DNA of 64,000 nt from Cladobotryum mycophilum (Eukaryota > Ascomycota > Sordariomycetes > Hypocreales > Hypocreaceae): positions 2,379,421 to 2,443,420 of the forward strand of contig JAVFKD010000015.1 of the NCBI GenBank assembly GCA_036429605.1, written 5' to 3'. A program made the translations under genes and the position numbers. Below are positions 1 to 13,535 of this stretch, piece after piece. Position 1 is the first letter of the stretch, and each line of letters starts with the position of its first letter. A model generated the notes under the pieces. It was given only the letters and a program-made list of their open reading frames with translations. It searched no databases and had not been told where the DNA came from.

Positions 1-3000
1 AAGGGTTAAATTACTTAGTATCCGCAGCCAATGCCCCGGTCTTACGTCGTGTTAAGGACATTGCCAGCCTGGTATCAAGGATTCTAAAAATGAAGCATCT
101 CAGTCTCGGTTCAATGCAAACACTATGCTTCTCAATCATCAATGCCATTTTTTCCGCCACCGAAGCCGATGAATTAGTTGATGCTACGGACCTTGTAAAA
201 GATGTTCTGCCGCTTATGGGTTACTGGTGGCGTGCTGAAAAGGTTTCTCAAGACGAGCTCATCAAAGGACTGAGAAACGAGATATCGCGGTGTATCTTTC
301 TTATGCACTTGCACATAGAGCATCTTGCGGTCCATCTTTGGGATGTAGATGTTCGTAGTCATTTAGAAAACTTGATAGAGCCCTTGTGGCAGGAGTATTC
401 GAAGCGCGGCGAAGCTTTCCGGTTGCAGCTCCACGATCTCACATTTACAGCATCAAGACTACCGCATGACTCTATGCGGCTAGGTATCTTTGGGCTCCGT
501 CCTCATAACCTAGAAGGAGAAAGCCACTGGGCCATAGTCCAGAATATTGCCCTTCTCGAGGCAATGCTCATGAGACCCAAAAAAGATGTCACACGGGATG
601 GCGCAGAGAGTGAAGGACAGCCTCGCAAAAAGAAGCGGACATACCATGAACCCAGTTCAATTAGACTTAAACTCAAGTCCAAAGATGAACGCGTTTTACG
701 AACGGCTCTACAGTTGGTGCCATTCGTGTTAGCGACCAACACCTTGACGTCTAATGAAATCGATGAACTACTTGCAGACCTTGTCACTTTCGCTGGAGAC
801 AAGAATGCAATCACAGCATCATGGGCATTCGTTGCATGTTCTAGGTAAGCTCACAAACCTTTGCTCATGGATTGATAACTTACTATGATAGCTGCGTGCT
901 GTGGTCCAAGGTCTGTCATCGCCAAAAGGACACATGGAGACAAATATGGCATCTTGCTGCCCGGTCAGTGAGCCTCCCAGCGACAAGTCGCGCGGCTTGT
1001 CTACTGCTCCACAGTATCATTGAGGCAGACATTCTGCCATACCATACATTGTCGGACGATATCAACAGCATTGTGACCAATGCAGACATCAATGGTCCTG
1101 GCATCTTATGTGATACATCACTGGCCTTGATGTTTCACCTGTTCCATGAGCGTAATACAAGACTGCCAAGTGCCGGCCAGAGCACTTCTGGTCACATAAT
1201 TCGATGGGTATTCTTGAGATGGAATCCAAGTAGGTTCATTAAATCGAAGAAAATAACAACCGTGCTAACAGGAATGCATAGGTGAGCTGACATATGCATC
1301 GTTTCATTCTGCTCATGTTCGCCCAATCGACTTTATAAACCTTCTACGTGTTTGCTGTGGGGTACGGCCATTATCCTCGATACCTCAAGATGCGATTTCC
1401 GGGACCACGCTCGCTGAGACTTGGAAGTCTCAGCGGGAAATTGTTCAGTTCAATACCTACCTTCTTCTCCTAGAAAAAAGGAGAACGATACCGATCCAAT
1501 ATCTTGTGCATACGTATCCAGAAAAGATAGGGCTGCGCCGGTAGCTGATGCAAGCAGCTTCTTCGCGTCTAAGAAATTGGTCATGGAGCTTCTTTATCCC
1601 AAGGTGGAAGAATTGCGAGAGCTTTGTGCCTCGTGGACCAAGAAGGCCAGCGAAGGGGGCAGTCAGATATCTCTTGATCGATTCCAAAGTCTCCTGTCGG
1701 CTTGTATGATCGGAACAGTGCTTATGGCTCATGTAAATGACCTCAACTCTGTTCAGTCATCTTCTGTGGAAGCGCTTCTTTTGGAACTCGTGGAAGGAGG
1801 TGTAACTGCAGCACTCAACTCCGTAGAACCTACAACTTTCATTAATCTAATTCTACGAGAAGTGCGATCCTGTATCCCCAGCATCAACACGTCAGATCTC
1901 ACTCAGTTACATGGCGAAAATCAAGGCCTACTTCATCTTCTTACCATGATTTTGGAAACCATAGAACAACGGCAGCCTAGCCAAAGCTCATGGGATCAAT
2001 CGGACCTAATGGACCTTGATGATGAATTTGACTCCCAGAGCAGCAAAGCTACAACTGCGTCTACTCTGTCCCCGCTTCCGAGGCAAAACATACAACTACG
2101 TTTAAGTCCCAGGGCATTTTATACTGACACTAAGCTACGCCTGAATTTTCTGAGGGTTCTTCACCTTGATAGCAGCCAATTAGGCCTGGTTCCTCATGCT
2201 TTCATCGACGATCTTCTGGCCCTCTCAGATGATGACCTCCTCTCGTGTCAACTTCTCTTAATTGACGTATTCAGATCTGACCTCGTGGTAAACGCGGAAG
2301 ATGCTTTGAGCATCATCGAGAGACTTGGGGATATAGTCAGCAACTCCGAATACCAATCCTGTGAAGCCGCTCAAACAACCTGCATCGAGGTAATTGACGG
2401 CTTAAGGAATATTTGGTTACATGACAACCACGTCTTGGCAGAGAGGGTTGGCGATTTATACAATTATTTTATTAAGGCCTGCCTCCCTTCGAACATTTTG
2501 TCGCCAAGAACCCAGATGTCATTAACCCAGCTCCTTTTTACCTTGTTGAAAGTAAATCCTGGATATGGTACCAGCCTAGGACTTGACTCATGTCGAACCT
2601 CGTTGTTGTCCATTCTTAGCAAGGGGACAATGAAACTCAAGTACTTCGTCGCAGACAAGGTTGCAGACATATTCGAGCTGTACATTCTAATGTTACACGA
2701 TGAGGTATTCGTTGATGTTCTTGACAGCCTCCCAACAGATCCAGAAAACACGGCCGGTATTGCATTTCGCCTCCTCGTTCTATCCAAGATGGCATGTCGC
2801 TGGCCGACTCTGCTGAGAAGATGCACCTATCACATATTTGAAACTCCCGGGAAGATTATCCACTCAGCCGATTATGCAACTCGTTGCTTAGCCGATATAT
2901 CAAGTACATTAAAGCTCGAGTCACCAAAAGCCTTATTCCAGCTGTTCTCACGCCAGCTACTCTACACTTGGCTGGAAAGCGACCTGGTAGAGGACATTCC

Positions 3001-6000
3001 CTTCTCCATTTTTGGATATAGTAGCCTTCGGGAGTTGCTTCTCTCGGCCCAAGCGGAGGCAATTGGTCTAGCCATGATGCGAGGGCAAGAAGATACAAGT
3101 TCAGATATAGCCCGGCTTGTCGGAGTTGCTGAGACCGAACTGATAAAACAAAACTTCACCACTGCTTTGGCCTACAGCATGGTCCACGCGGCTACCCCCC
3201 CAGTCCCGACAAAGGAGGGGGAGAGGATCGTATTAAGAAGAAAGTGGGTTCGAAGACATTCATAGAGTCCATATACATCAACTTTGTTGATATCTTGGCG
3301 CTCTTTTTCGATCTCATTGACCAAGAGGATTCTATGGAAAGGGTATTTTCGAAACAGCCCTACCTCAGGTATGCTGGTGATAACTTGGAGACAATGAAAA
3401 AAATTGCACACTCACCTGCAAAACTCCCACCCAACCAGCAACCCATGTTCAGAGCCAAATACATCTTTCATGAACTTTTTAGATTGTGCCAGGGTACAGA
3501 ATATCAGTTTCATGAGCTTTGGACCCCGGCTTTGGTAGTATCAGTTGCCCGAAAGCTTCTCAGTACTGTGCATCCAGCTCTAGGCTCTCTCCATGCGTGT
3601 TCCGTTCTGCGGAAGGTAAGGATTCTCATATGTCTAGCAGGCCCTGTGGCTCTGGAATCTTACTGCATTGAAATGCTGCTAAACTCCATCCGAAATTTCA
3701 TCGTGGATTCGGAATGCGCTGATGACGCATTGGGTGTCACTCAATACCTTCTCAACAGCGGGAAAGCATATCTAAACCAAGCACCGTCGTTTCTAGCTGG
3801 CTACGCGTTATCTACATTGGCTTCACTGAGAGTGTTTCTCGAATCCAGCCAGTCCAGTACAACCCAAGAGAGCCAATTCAAGGCTACCATGAGCAAAGCC
3901 CAAAATTTTCATGAGTGGTTCAGCCGATATCTAGCAGATTACACATCCCCTCAATTTGAAAGCGAATTACAAAGTGGTTCATTCAAATCCATCACTGAAG
4001 CAGGCGCCCATATACAATCTTCCGGCAATGCAGAAAAAAGTACATTTGAGAGCAAGCTTCTCCTAGATATACTCAAAGATGAGGCAGCAGATAACCAGCT
4101 TCTCAATGAGTCCTCTCGACAGCTCGCACTCGGTCTACTTTGTGGTGACTTTACGATACCGACACACATCACGAACGACGTCGTTGAAAATGACAATGAG
4201 GCTATCTCCCAGGCTTCGGCCGTATGGAAGAGCTGCGAGGCACAGAATTTGAGCGACAATTATCTAGCTTGGGCTGGACGGGTAGTTGGTCGTTCTTTCT
4301 TGGCCTCTGGCAACATCCCTGAAGGCATCCTGCAAGAGTCAAGACTTGCGCAATATGAAAAGATAGCACCTGGGCCTCACGGTTCTGAAATGGGATTGCT
4401 ATGTCTACTTCAGGATCTGACCACGGATCCAAACTCTGTAACTGCTGGTCTTGCCGAAGCTACGCTTCGAACAGCCGTATCGCAGGCAGTTATGGAAGAA
4501 GATGGCCCACTTGTCACGGCATGTCAAAGAAGTTTAACTGAGTCGCTATTCCTCACCTCCCAATGGGGATCGTATCGCTCTCCGCCATCTGAGACTGTTG
4601 TCAGTGCCGGGCCCGAAGGCGGACAATTTCAGTGGACAGAGGACATATCGTCGCAAAACTGGTTACCAAATTTGAGTGCTCACCTTGCACGGTCCATGCC
4701 AGATTCTATCCTTCTCTCTGTGTTACCGCCTGTGTTGACCAGAGTCAACGGATTCGCTGAAAAAGCCCTCCCCTTTGTAATTCATCTGGTACTGTATTTT
4801 CAATTGGAACAGCAACAGGCAGCCAAGCGAAACATCTCGGCAGCCATGAAACAGTGGCTTTCATCAACAGAGCCGTCTGCGAAAGAGAACACCAAATTAC
4901 TGATCAACACGATCCTTTATCTACGTACGCAAGAGTACCCGAAGGAATCGTCTATAGCAGATCGACTGCATTGGCTAGATATTGACTACACCTTGGCAGC
5001 ATCCTCAGCCTCTCGGTGTGGCATGCACAAGACGGCTCTCCTCTTCGCCGAGTTGGTGTCATCAGAAAACACACGCTCATCCCGGCGGTCTTCTATGGTA
5101 AAAGAGGTTGATATCAATGAGACATTATTAACGATCTTCGAGAACCTCGATGATCCTGACGCCTACTATGGCCTTCCAGAAGAGGCCAGTCTTTCCAGTG
5201 TATTGGCTCGTGTTGAATATGAGCAAGATGGAACAAAAAGTCTAGCTTTCCGTGGAGCACAGTATGATAGTCACATTCGCTTGCGACAGACCGCATCAGA
5301 GGCGGATGGTCAGGCTGTAGTGAAAGCACTGAGCACCCTCGGTTTTGCTGGATTGTCTCATTCCTTGTTGCAAACCCAGCAGAACCTTGGATCTACTCAG
5401 TCATCCTTGGACAATACCTTTCGCACCGCTAGAAAACTTGAGATTTGGAATCTGCCGGTGCCTGTGGCAAGCGACCATCACGCTGTAGTAACGTACAAAG
5501 CTTATCAGACCATGCATCAAGCGACGAGCTTGTCGGTCATTCGGTCCGCCATTTATGAAGGCTTTTCTCGGACAATGCAAGGTTTGGTTGGACACGGCCA
5601 CAACGCCACTGCATTGAGATCCGGACTGGGAGCACTGGCTGCTCTAAGTGAACTTGATGAGCTCCTTAACGTCGCAGATTCAGCTGAGCAAGATATCATC
5701 ATGCGCCAATTTGAGGGACGCAGCCAGTGGATGAGAAGCGGCATGTAAGTGCATATAAATATGGCATCTATCCTTGAAACGTTACTAATAATCTCCAAGG
5801 TACGACGATGTCAGCCAAATTCTATCTTGTCGTGGTACGACGATGAGTATGCTCAGCCAACACCCTACACTTTTCGGCAACGCAACTCTATCCGTATCGA
5901 GCTTAAGGCAAATGGAAGTTAGATCGATGCTACTGGCATCAGGTATTTACCGTTACCACCAGGCGACACAAGAGTCATTGAATGTCTCGACGGCTTTGGT

Positions 6001-8315
6001 GGATCTAATTAAGCCCTGCGAGGGCTTGGGAATCCAGGTTGATGCAGCGATTAAAATCGAGGTTGCAAATTCACTCTGGGATCATGGAGAAATGAGTTCA
6101 TCCATCCGAATGCTCCAGGGGATTGATAGAGACGTCTCACTTAAGAAGCAAGCTATTCCTGTCAGTCGGTCTGATCTTCTCTCAAAAATTGGTCACAAGA
6201 TGTCAGTTGCGCGGCTCGAAAAGCCTCGAGATATTCAGAAGAAGTATTTGGAGCCGGCTCTGAAAGAATTAAGAGGTGACGTGGGAGGAAAGGAGGCAGG
6301 CCTGGTGTTTCATCAATTTGCAAAGTTCTGCGATGAACAGCTTCAGGATCCCGATGGACTGGAAGATCTCGAGCGACTGCAAAATCTGAGAAAGGGCAAA
6401 AGTGATGAAGTTGCAGAACTCAAGTCCCTCATTTCATCTACGAGAGATTCGCAGCTCAAAACGAAATACGCACATGTACTTTCGAAAGAGAAGCAATGGC
6501 TCGACCTCGATGAACAAGAACTACGCCGTGTTGAGCAGACAAGGAGCGAATTCGTGCGTCTCAGTCTCGAAAACTACCTACTGTCTCTGGCATCTTCGGA
6601 CGAACACAACAATGACGCTCTCCGATTTACTGCGCTGTGGCTTGAACGGTCCGATGAAGAGAACACTAACAAGGCTGTTGGTCGTCATCTTTCTAGAGTG
6701 CCAAGTTACAAATTCGCCAGCCTAATGAGCCAGCTCACATCACGTCTTCAAAACCAGGACACCCCTTTCCAGAAACTACTCATGGAACTCGTTTACAACA
6801 TATGTGTCGACCATCCTTACCATGGAATGTACCAGATCTGGTCGGGTACTAAGGCCAGAGCGCAGCAGAAGGATGAGGTAGCGGTTCTGCGAGTGAGAGC
6901 AACGGAAAAGGTCGCTCAGAAACTTGCCACGACAGAGTCGGTCGCCAGTATTTGGCTTGCAATCGATAAAACAAGCAAATACTACCATGGACTGGCTCTT
7001 GATAAAAACGCCAAATACAAGTCAGGTGCCAAGATCATGCTTAAGGAGTCCAGCGCGGCAACGAACTTGATGAACTACCTAGCCAAATACCGAATACCGC
7101 CGCCAACAATGCATATCGAGGTCAGTCCTACCAAAGACTACTCGCACGTTCCGATAATTACAAGGCTCGAGCCAACTATGACTATTGCTTCAGGAGTCAG
7201 TGCGCCGAAAATCATTACTGCCGTGGGGACGGATGGAGGGAAGTACAAACAGCTGGTTAAAGGTGGTCAAGATGATCTTCGTCAGGACGCCATCATGGAA
7301 CAGGTATTTTCCGCCGTCTCTTCCTTGCTGAAACTTCATCGCGCCACGAAGCAGCGAAATCTAGGAATTCGGACATACAAAGTGCTGCCGCTCACTGCTT
7401 CCTCTGGATTGATCGAGTTTGTTCGTGACACTATTCCGCTGCACGATTTTCTTATGCCTGCGCACGAGAGATATCACCCCCGCGACCTCAAGGGTTCACA
7501 GTGCCGAAAGGAGATATTCAGTGTTCAGAACAAGTCAGTGGAACAGCGCATCAGCACCTATCGCAAGGTCACGGAAAAGTTTCAACCAGTAATGAGATAC
7601 TTCTTCATGGAGTACTTTGTAGACCCTGATGAGTGGTTTGCAAAACGCCTAGCGTATACCAGGAGCACAGCAGCAATCTCTATGCTTGGACATGTGCTAG
7701 GTGTGGGAGATCGACATGGTCACAACATTCTTCTCGACACAAAGACTGGTGAGGCAGTCCATATTGATCTTGGTATCGCTTTCGAGGCGGGGCGTATCCT
7801 TCCAGTGCCAGAACTAGTGCCTTTCCGCCTTACAAGAGACATTGTCGACGGAATGGGCATTACCAAGACCGAAGGTGTTTTCCGCCGCTGTTGTGAATTC
7901 ACACTCGACGCCTTGCGTGAAGAGCAGTACTCCATCATGACCATCTTGGATGTGTTGCGCTACGATCCGTTGTATAGTTGGACCGTTTCGCCTGTTCGGT
8001 TGGCTAAGCTGCAGAAGGCCCGACAAGACGATGATGGGACTGTGGATGACACGGACCAAGCCGATGCAGAGGCGAAGAAGGGCAAGAAACTTGGGGGCAA
8101 TGAGCCTTCTGAGGGTGATCGTGCCTTGGAGGTTGTGAGAAAGAAACTGTCCAAAGCATTGAGTGTGACGGCTACAGTGAACGATCTTATTAATCAGGCA
8201 ACTGACGAGCGAAACCTTGCTGTATTATATTCTGGTATGTCAAGTCTCCCGATAGAACCTCTTATGTCTTCTATGAAGTGCTAACTGAATGGTAGGATGG
8301 GCTGCGTATGCATAG
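1..8315 (+). CDS. TEL1: Tel1/ATM serine/threonine protein kinase (5' partial)
   Basis: PI3K-related kinase that senses DNA double-strand breaks and maintains telomeres in the nucleus. The reading frame is open from base 3, so the N terminus lies outside; about 2,700 residues are visible. Introns are at 845-891, 1230-1281, 5745-5799 and 8235-8295. The N-terminal two thirds look like helical repeats, followed by the FAT region and the kinase domain. The catalytic loop GDRHGHN is near visible residue 2,517, and HIDLGIAFE carries the metal-binding Asp. The last exon is only 20 bases and completes the FATC tail ending in GWAAYA, a typical Tel1/ATM ending. The frame slips by one base at two places, in the A run at 1474-1479 and in the C7/G5 stretch at 3195-3221; family-like sequence continues across both, so I read them as sequence errors. 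PI3K-family identity is certain; Tel1 rather than Mec1 rests on the FATC ending and overall likeness. Confidence 0.93.
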
Positions 8316-8921
8316 TCTTGTCAGTAGAAGAGGGCAAGATCTTGTTTCAACCAAAAAATTGGATGACGGATCAATTGTACCAATGCCTATTATATCGGAT
8401 GGGAGTGAGAGCCATATTAGCGAAATGTATCATGAAGCATAGGAAACATGGCTATACAGGGTATTGTAAGCAATAATAGATGTGATTGCCCGATGATATT
8501 CGAGCCCTCGACTCCGTCTGCAGCTGTTGAAGAACCCCTAGACGCGTCTAGCGCCTTGGCGCGTTGTGGCGTAAATGAACTGGAAGCTCCCCCAAACCAG
8601 CCGTTATCTTATCGTGGGGGTCTCAGGTTCCGAACCTCCTCGTTGCAACCGTCATGACATACCTTAGTAGATACTCCGTACTGCACACCACCTGCTAGGT
8701 AATACCGTAACCATTGTTAAATCCGAACAAGCCAAGTCCCGCTCTACCGTTTTATTTTCGCCTTCAATTTATCAGCATTACAGATTGAATTCAGAAGCAT
8801 TTTTGCGCCGGCGTACCTGACTTCTTTTGTGACACTGCATCTTCGATTGGTATCACAAAGCATCAAGTCGAAACTCGCGTAACGGCTTGTACCAAAAGTG
8901 GTGCTGGCACCTCGCCGTTCC
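8316..8921. other. Intergenic TEL1-CUL4
   Basis: About 600 bases holding the 3' region of TEL1 and the presumed promoter and leader of CUL4. I see no conserved ORF and no RNA gene. Confidence 0.6.
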
Positions 8922-11541
8922 ATGCAATCAGCGAAAGTCGATCCAGCCTCCCCCTCCCGCCGTCGCCCACGCGTCTCCTCATCATCATCCTCATCGCCGA
9001 CAGCATCAAAACGACCCAAGTTTTCCGACAGCGCTACGATGGCTAGTGCCAAGGCGAGGGGCAAACTCCCTGAAACTATCAATCTATCGAGGCCGCAGTC
9101 GGCTTTTCAACCACATACAGGCGCCAGGAAGCTGATTATTAAGAACCTCCGAAGCCCGGTTCACCACGATGCGAGGATTCAGGAGTATTATTCGCGGACA
9201 GAGAAGGAGTTGGAAGAGGCGCTGGACGCAATATTCGACAACAAGACACCGGCCGTGCCGTTGGAGAGGCTTTATCGCGGTGTGGAGGATGTATGCCGGA
9301 ATGGAAATGCGGATAAAGTATCCCGGATGCTGAAGGACAAGGTCGACAAGCATCTGCGCTTAGTGGTTTCGCCTAGGATACAGAGTGTCGGCAATGTCTC
9401 CAGCCTCGAGGTGCTGAGAAAGGTTCTGGAGGAATGGAAGACTTGGAACTCTCAGACGGTACGGATGATCTGATAAATATCTGGCATCGCGCTTCCTGGC
9501 TGACTTGACTTTAGATCCTCATCCGTTCGACGTTTAGCTATCTCGACCGTACCTATCTACTCCTGAAGGCGCAATCTTCCATCAACGACATGGCCATAAC
9601 ACGCTTCTGTCGCATGGCCTTTCCATCGCCAACACCCGATTCTGGCACCTCAATGGGAAGCTCGAGTATATCTGGGATATGCGAACTAATCGATTCCGAC
9701 CGCAGAGGAGACGATCGAATGGATTCGGAATTACTCAAAGGCTCCCTCATGATGCTCTATGTGCTTGGAGTGTACGTGAAGCAGTTCGAACCGATATTTT
9801 TGCGACAGTCCGAGTCCTATTTTAAGGAATTGGGAGAGACATGTAGTTCTTTGAGTCTGAAGGACTATATCGTGGCATGTGAAAAACTATTACAGCGCGA
9901 AGATCACCGCTGTATGGTATACAATCTGGACAGCACAACCGAAAGGCAGCTAATGAACTCGGCACATTCTATCCTAATTGATAACTACTCGGATAAACTT
10001 CTCCATGGCGACAGTCTATCAAATCTTCTCACCGATAAGGATGTCAAATCAATGAAGGGCTTGTATGATCTCCTTCGGCTCTCGGGCATCCAGAAGAAGC
10101 TGAAAACACCGTGGAGTGACTATATTAAGAAGACAGGCGCCTCTATTGTATCAGATAAGGAACGAGGTGAAGAGATGGTACTTCGTCTCTTAGACCTACG
10201 CCGGGCATTAGATCTAATGATCCGTGACGCCTTTGATAAGGATGAGGATTTCCTATGGGGCATGCGTGACTCATTCGGCAAGTTTATGAATGACCGACAA
10301 ATCGCCGCCTGCTGGGATACCGGAACATCGAAGATTGGAGAGATGACTGCCAAGTATATCGATATGCTGCTGAGAGGCGGTATTAAGGCACTTCCCAAGG
10401 AGCTCCTATCAGACGCCAAGGATCGGGCTGTGGCTGAAAAGGCAGGCCAAGCAAGTACTGCTGATGAGGACGCAGAGTTGGACAGGCAACTTGACCAAGC
10501 CCTCGAGCTTTTCAGGTTCATTGAAGGCAAAGATACCTTTGAGGCCTTTTATAAAAAAGACCTTGCACGCCGTCTTCTGATGGGTCGCAGCGCAAGCCAA
10601 GATGCGGAGAGGAATATGCTCACTAAACTGAGAGGCGAATGTGGATCAAACTTTACACACAACTTGGAACAAATGTTTAAGGATCAAGAGCTTGCCAAAG
10701 ATGAGATGGAGGCTTACAGACAGTGGTGTGAGGGCAGCCCTGGACGCAAGGGCGGGGTCGATCTTCAGGTCATGATTTTGTCCGCAGCTGCGTGGCCGAC
10801 ATATCCTGATATCCGCCTGAATTTGCCTGATGATGTGGCCACGCAGATTGAGCGCTTTGACAGACATTACAAGAACAAGCACACTGGACGAATACTGACG
10901 TGGAAGCACTCACTGGCGCACTGCGCTCTCAAGGCGGCCTTCCCCAAGGGGACCAAGGAGCTTCTCGTATCTGCATTCCAAGCAGCTGTGCTTATGCTCT
11001 TCAACGATATACCGGATGAAGGTTTCTTGGCGTATGAACAAATTGCGGCCGCCACAAGCCTCCAGAGTGGTGATCTTGACCGGACTCTCCAATCACTTGC
11101 TTGTGGAAAGGCGCGCGTGCTGTCGAAGCATCCCAAAGGACGGGATGTGAAACCCACTGACACATTTTCATTCAATAAACTCTTCACAGACCCCAAATAT
11201 CGCGTTAAGATTAATCAGATTCAACTCAAGGAGACAAAGGAAGAGAACAAGGCTACAAACGAGAGAGTTGCCCAAGACAGACGATTTGAGACACAAGCAG
11301 CCATTGTTAGGATCATGAAGAGTCGCAAAACAATGGGGCACGCAGAATTGGTTGCCGAAGTTATTAGTCTCACCAAGAAGAGGGGCAGCGTTGAGCCCGC
11401 GGCCATCAAGAAGGAGATTGAGAGGTAAGTCTGAAAAGCAACCCACATGGTTCAATACGTCAAGTAACTAACAGCCTATGCAGCTTGATAGAAAAAGATT
11501 ACTTGGAGAGAGAAGAGAATTCCTATACGTATTTGTCGTAA
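8922..11541 (+). CDS. CUL4: Cullin-4, scaffold of CRL4 ubiquitin ligase
   Basis: Scaffold of a nuclear E3 ubiquitin ligase that joins a DDB1-type adaptor to the RING protein Rbx1, acting in DNA repair and chromatin control. Three exons (8922-9458, 9515-11424, 11484-11541) encode about 834 residues. The start is the first ATG in the frame; the frame runs further upstream only through non-ATG codons. A Ser/Arg/Pro-rich N-terminal tail of about 60 residues precedes the cullin repeats. The cullin homology domain contains DTFEAFYKKDLARRLL. The C-terminal winged helix holds the neddylation motif IVRIMKSRK, with the acceptor Lys near residue 781. The last 58-base exon supplies SLIEKDYLERE and the final YTYLS, the conserved cullin end. 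The N-terminal tail and overall sequence favour Cul4 over Cul1 or Cul3. Confidence 0.93.
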
Positions 11542-13535
11542 GGGCATGGATGGAAATGGCTGTTTATGATCTAGGCAAGGCGTTTGCGATTCAATGACGA
11601 TGTGGCCATTTCGGCACGGCTCGGGTATATACTTTCTAGTCATCACTATACCAGGTTACGTATTGTAGACTACAATGCGATCATGAAATTACAGAGACAA
11701 CACGGGAAATGGCCCATGAGTGGCTGGCGAATTTATGAAGCTGTCATGTGTTTTATCTTTTTTCTTCTTTTTTTCTCTCTGTATTGGGCTTTTGTCTTGG
11801 ACGGCCATGGCAGCGCGAGGTACCTGTTTGGCGCAGACGTGAAAGTAGGAAGACATTAAAGAAAAGGGGAGCTGAAAAAGGGGGGAGCGTCTCCTCGCAG
11901 CGAACTGGGAGTTTCCCACAAGACGTAAGTCGTACGGAAAACATTCTACTGCCAAGGCGTCAAATCAAATACGACGAGAGGCATTCTGCATAGCGTGGCT
12001 GCATATGATATGTCTTCTGCCGTTTACCGGCTGTCAAATGGGGCCTCAGCTCACACAAAGCAAAATTGCTAGGTAGGCAACGCATGAGCCACTCACAGGA
12101 GCCTCTTCTCCTGCGAGTTTCTGTGGAAAACCCAGTATCGAGCGAGCACCACATATCTAGAAAGAAAGTTTTCGAACGTTAAAGAAGTTGGACAAATGGT
12201 ATAATGTCGGTTTACGATACACAAGCTGCCACGTCACTCAACCCCATCAGATGCCTCCATCCTGAACGACCAGTTAGCTCAAAATCCAGTTTCCCCAAAC
12301 CCCCTCTTTCTTCTCTTATGCATATCTACACAGAAAATATTACACTGCATCATTGCGGAGTTGTGTCCCGTCAGTCGGCTTTGAGGCGTGGCTAATAACC
12401 GAGGTCATTCACCTGACAAGTCTTAATTCACCTAACCCCTGACTCTCCGATGATCGCGATCGATCCGATCTACCAAGAGCTGACACCAGGAGCTGATATA
12501 TATATTAATGATGTTGTCTAATGCATGGACGTTAGTCCAACTCATAGACATCTCTATCAATGCCCGGTATGATACTCTGATAACCGGCGTTGCATGATAT
12601 GACGCCTTGGCCGCCTTGCGATGGTATGACTTTTAACGAAACTAAAGATAAATTGGGGGTCAAAGGATCCGGTGAAGTTTTGCGTGGATTAGGCCTGTTA
12701 CTTGTCCGCACAAGGCGTGCTCTGTGTATTTGGATGCCTTCGCGGGCAGCGAATTGGATGGTGGCTGTATGCGGATACCCGCCCAACAAGAAAGTCCTAT
12801 TATCGGAGCCATCGTCAAGAGCTACTATGAATCATGATGCTTTTTCCTTCGCTCGAAAGTTACGGATCCATGGTCACAAGATCTAGAGCGTGCTACTCCA
12901 AGAAATACGTGGATGAAAACACTGGCTCGGCCCTTTTTTTACGGCACGAGTCGAGCTGATCCAGTGTCTCCTTTCCTCATTCCAAACCCTCTACCCCCCT
13001 GGTCAACTTCGTTTGCTCAACGCAAGGCCGGTCACATATCACCTGTCCGAGTGAATGGATATACGGGAGACGTCACAGCAACCGTCGAGATACTTCCCTC
13101 CCGCCTCGCAATTGCACACCGAAAAAAGGGACCTACAAGGATGTTAAATATGTACAAGCTACCTGCTATACCCTGCATGGGGGGATACCTATGCGGGTGC
13201 CTTAACCTGAGTGATTTCGATCTCAAATGTCAAGGATACACATTCATAACTTATCATCGCTGTTTGTTCTTATGTTATCAGAGCTTTGGATGCATAGAAC
13301 CTGGCTGAGCCACCAATCTTCTCATTCACCTTGCTAGATACGATGCATACTACACACCAATATGCCCCCTGACGTTATTTTGCGGGGGTACATCCTGCAT
13401 CGCTCTCCATCTCTTGGGGGTACTGTTACCATAGGACAAACGAGCCGCTTGGAGATAAATAACCCGCGGGACCCGCAATCTTCTCCTTCACAACCAACTC
13501 CTATCCCCCTCTCTCACCAAGGAACCTCGATCATT
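11542..13535. other. Intergenic, about 2 kb
   Basis: Several ORFs of 60-130 codons exist but none looks like a known protein. T-rich stretches occur near 11750-11780. The right end (about 13362-13535) is open in the frame of the next gene and may be its leader or an N-terminal extension. Confidence 0.5.

Noticed and set aside
1538..1556. GTAG...CAG segment that would restore the TEL1 frame as an intron
   Set aside because: At 17 bases it is far shorter than any credible fungal intron; a missing A is simpler.
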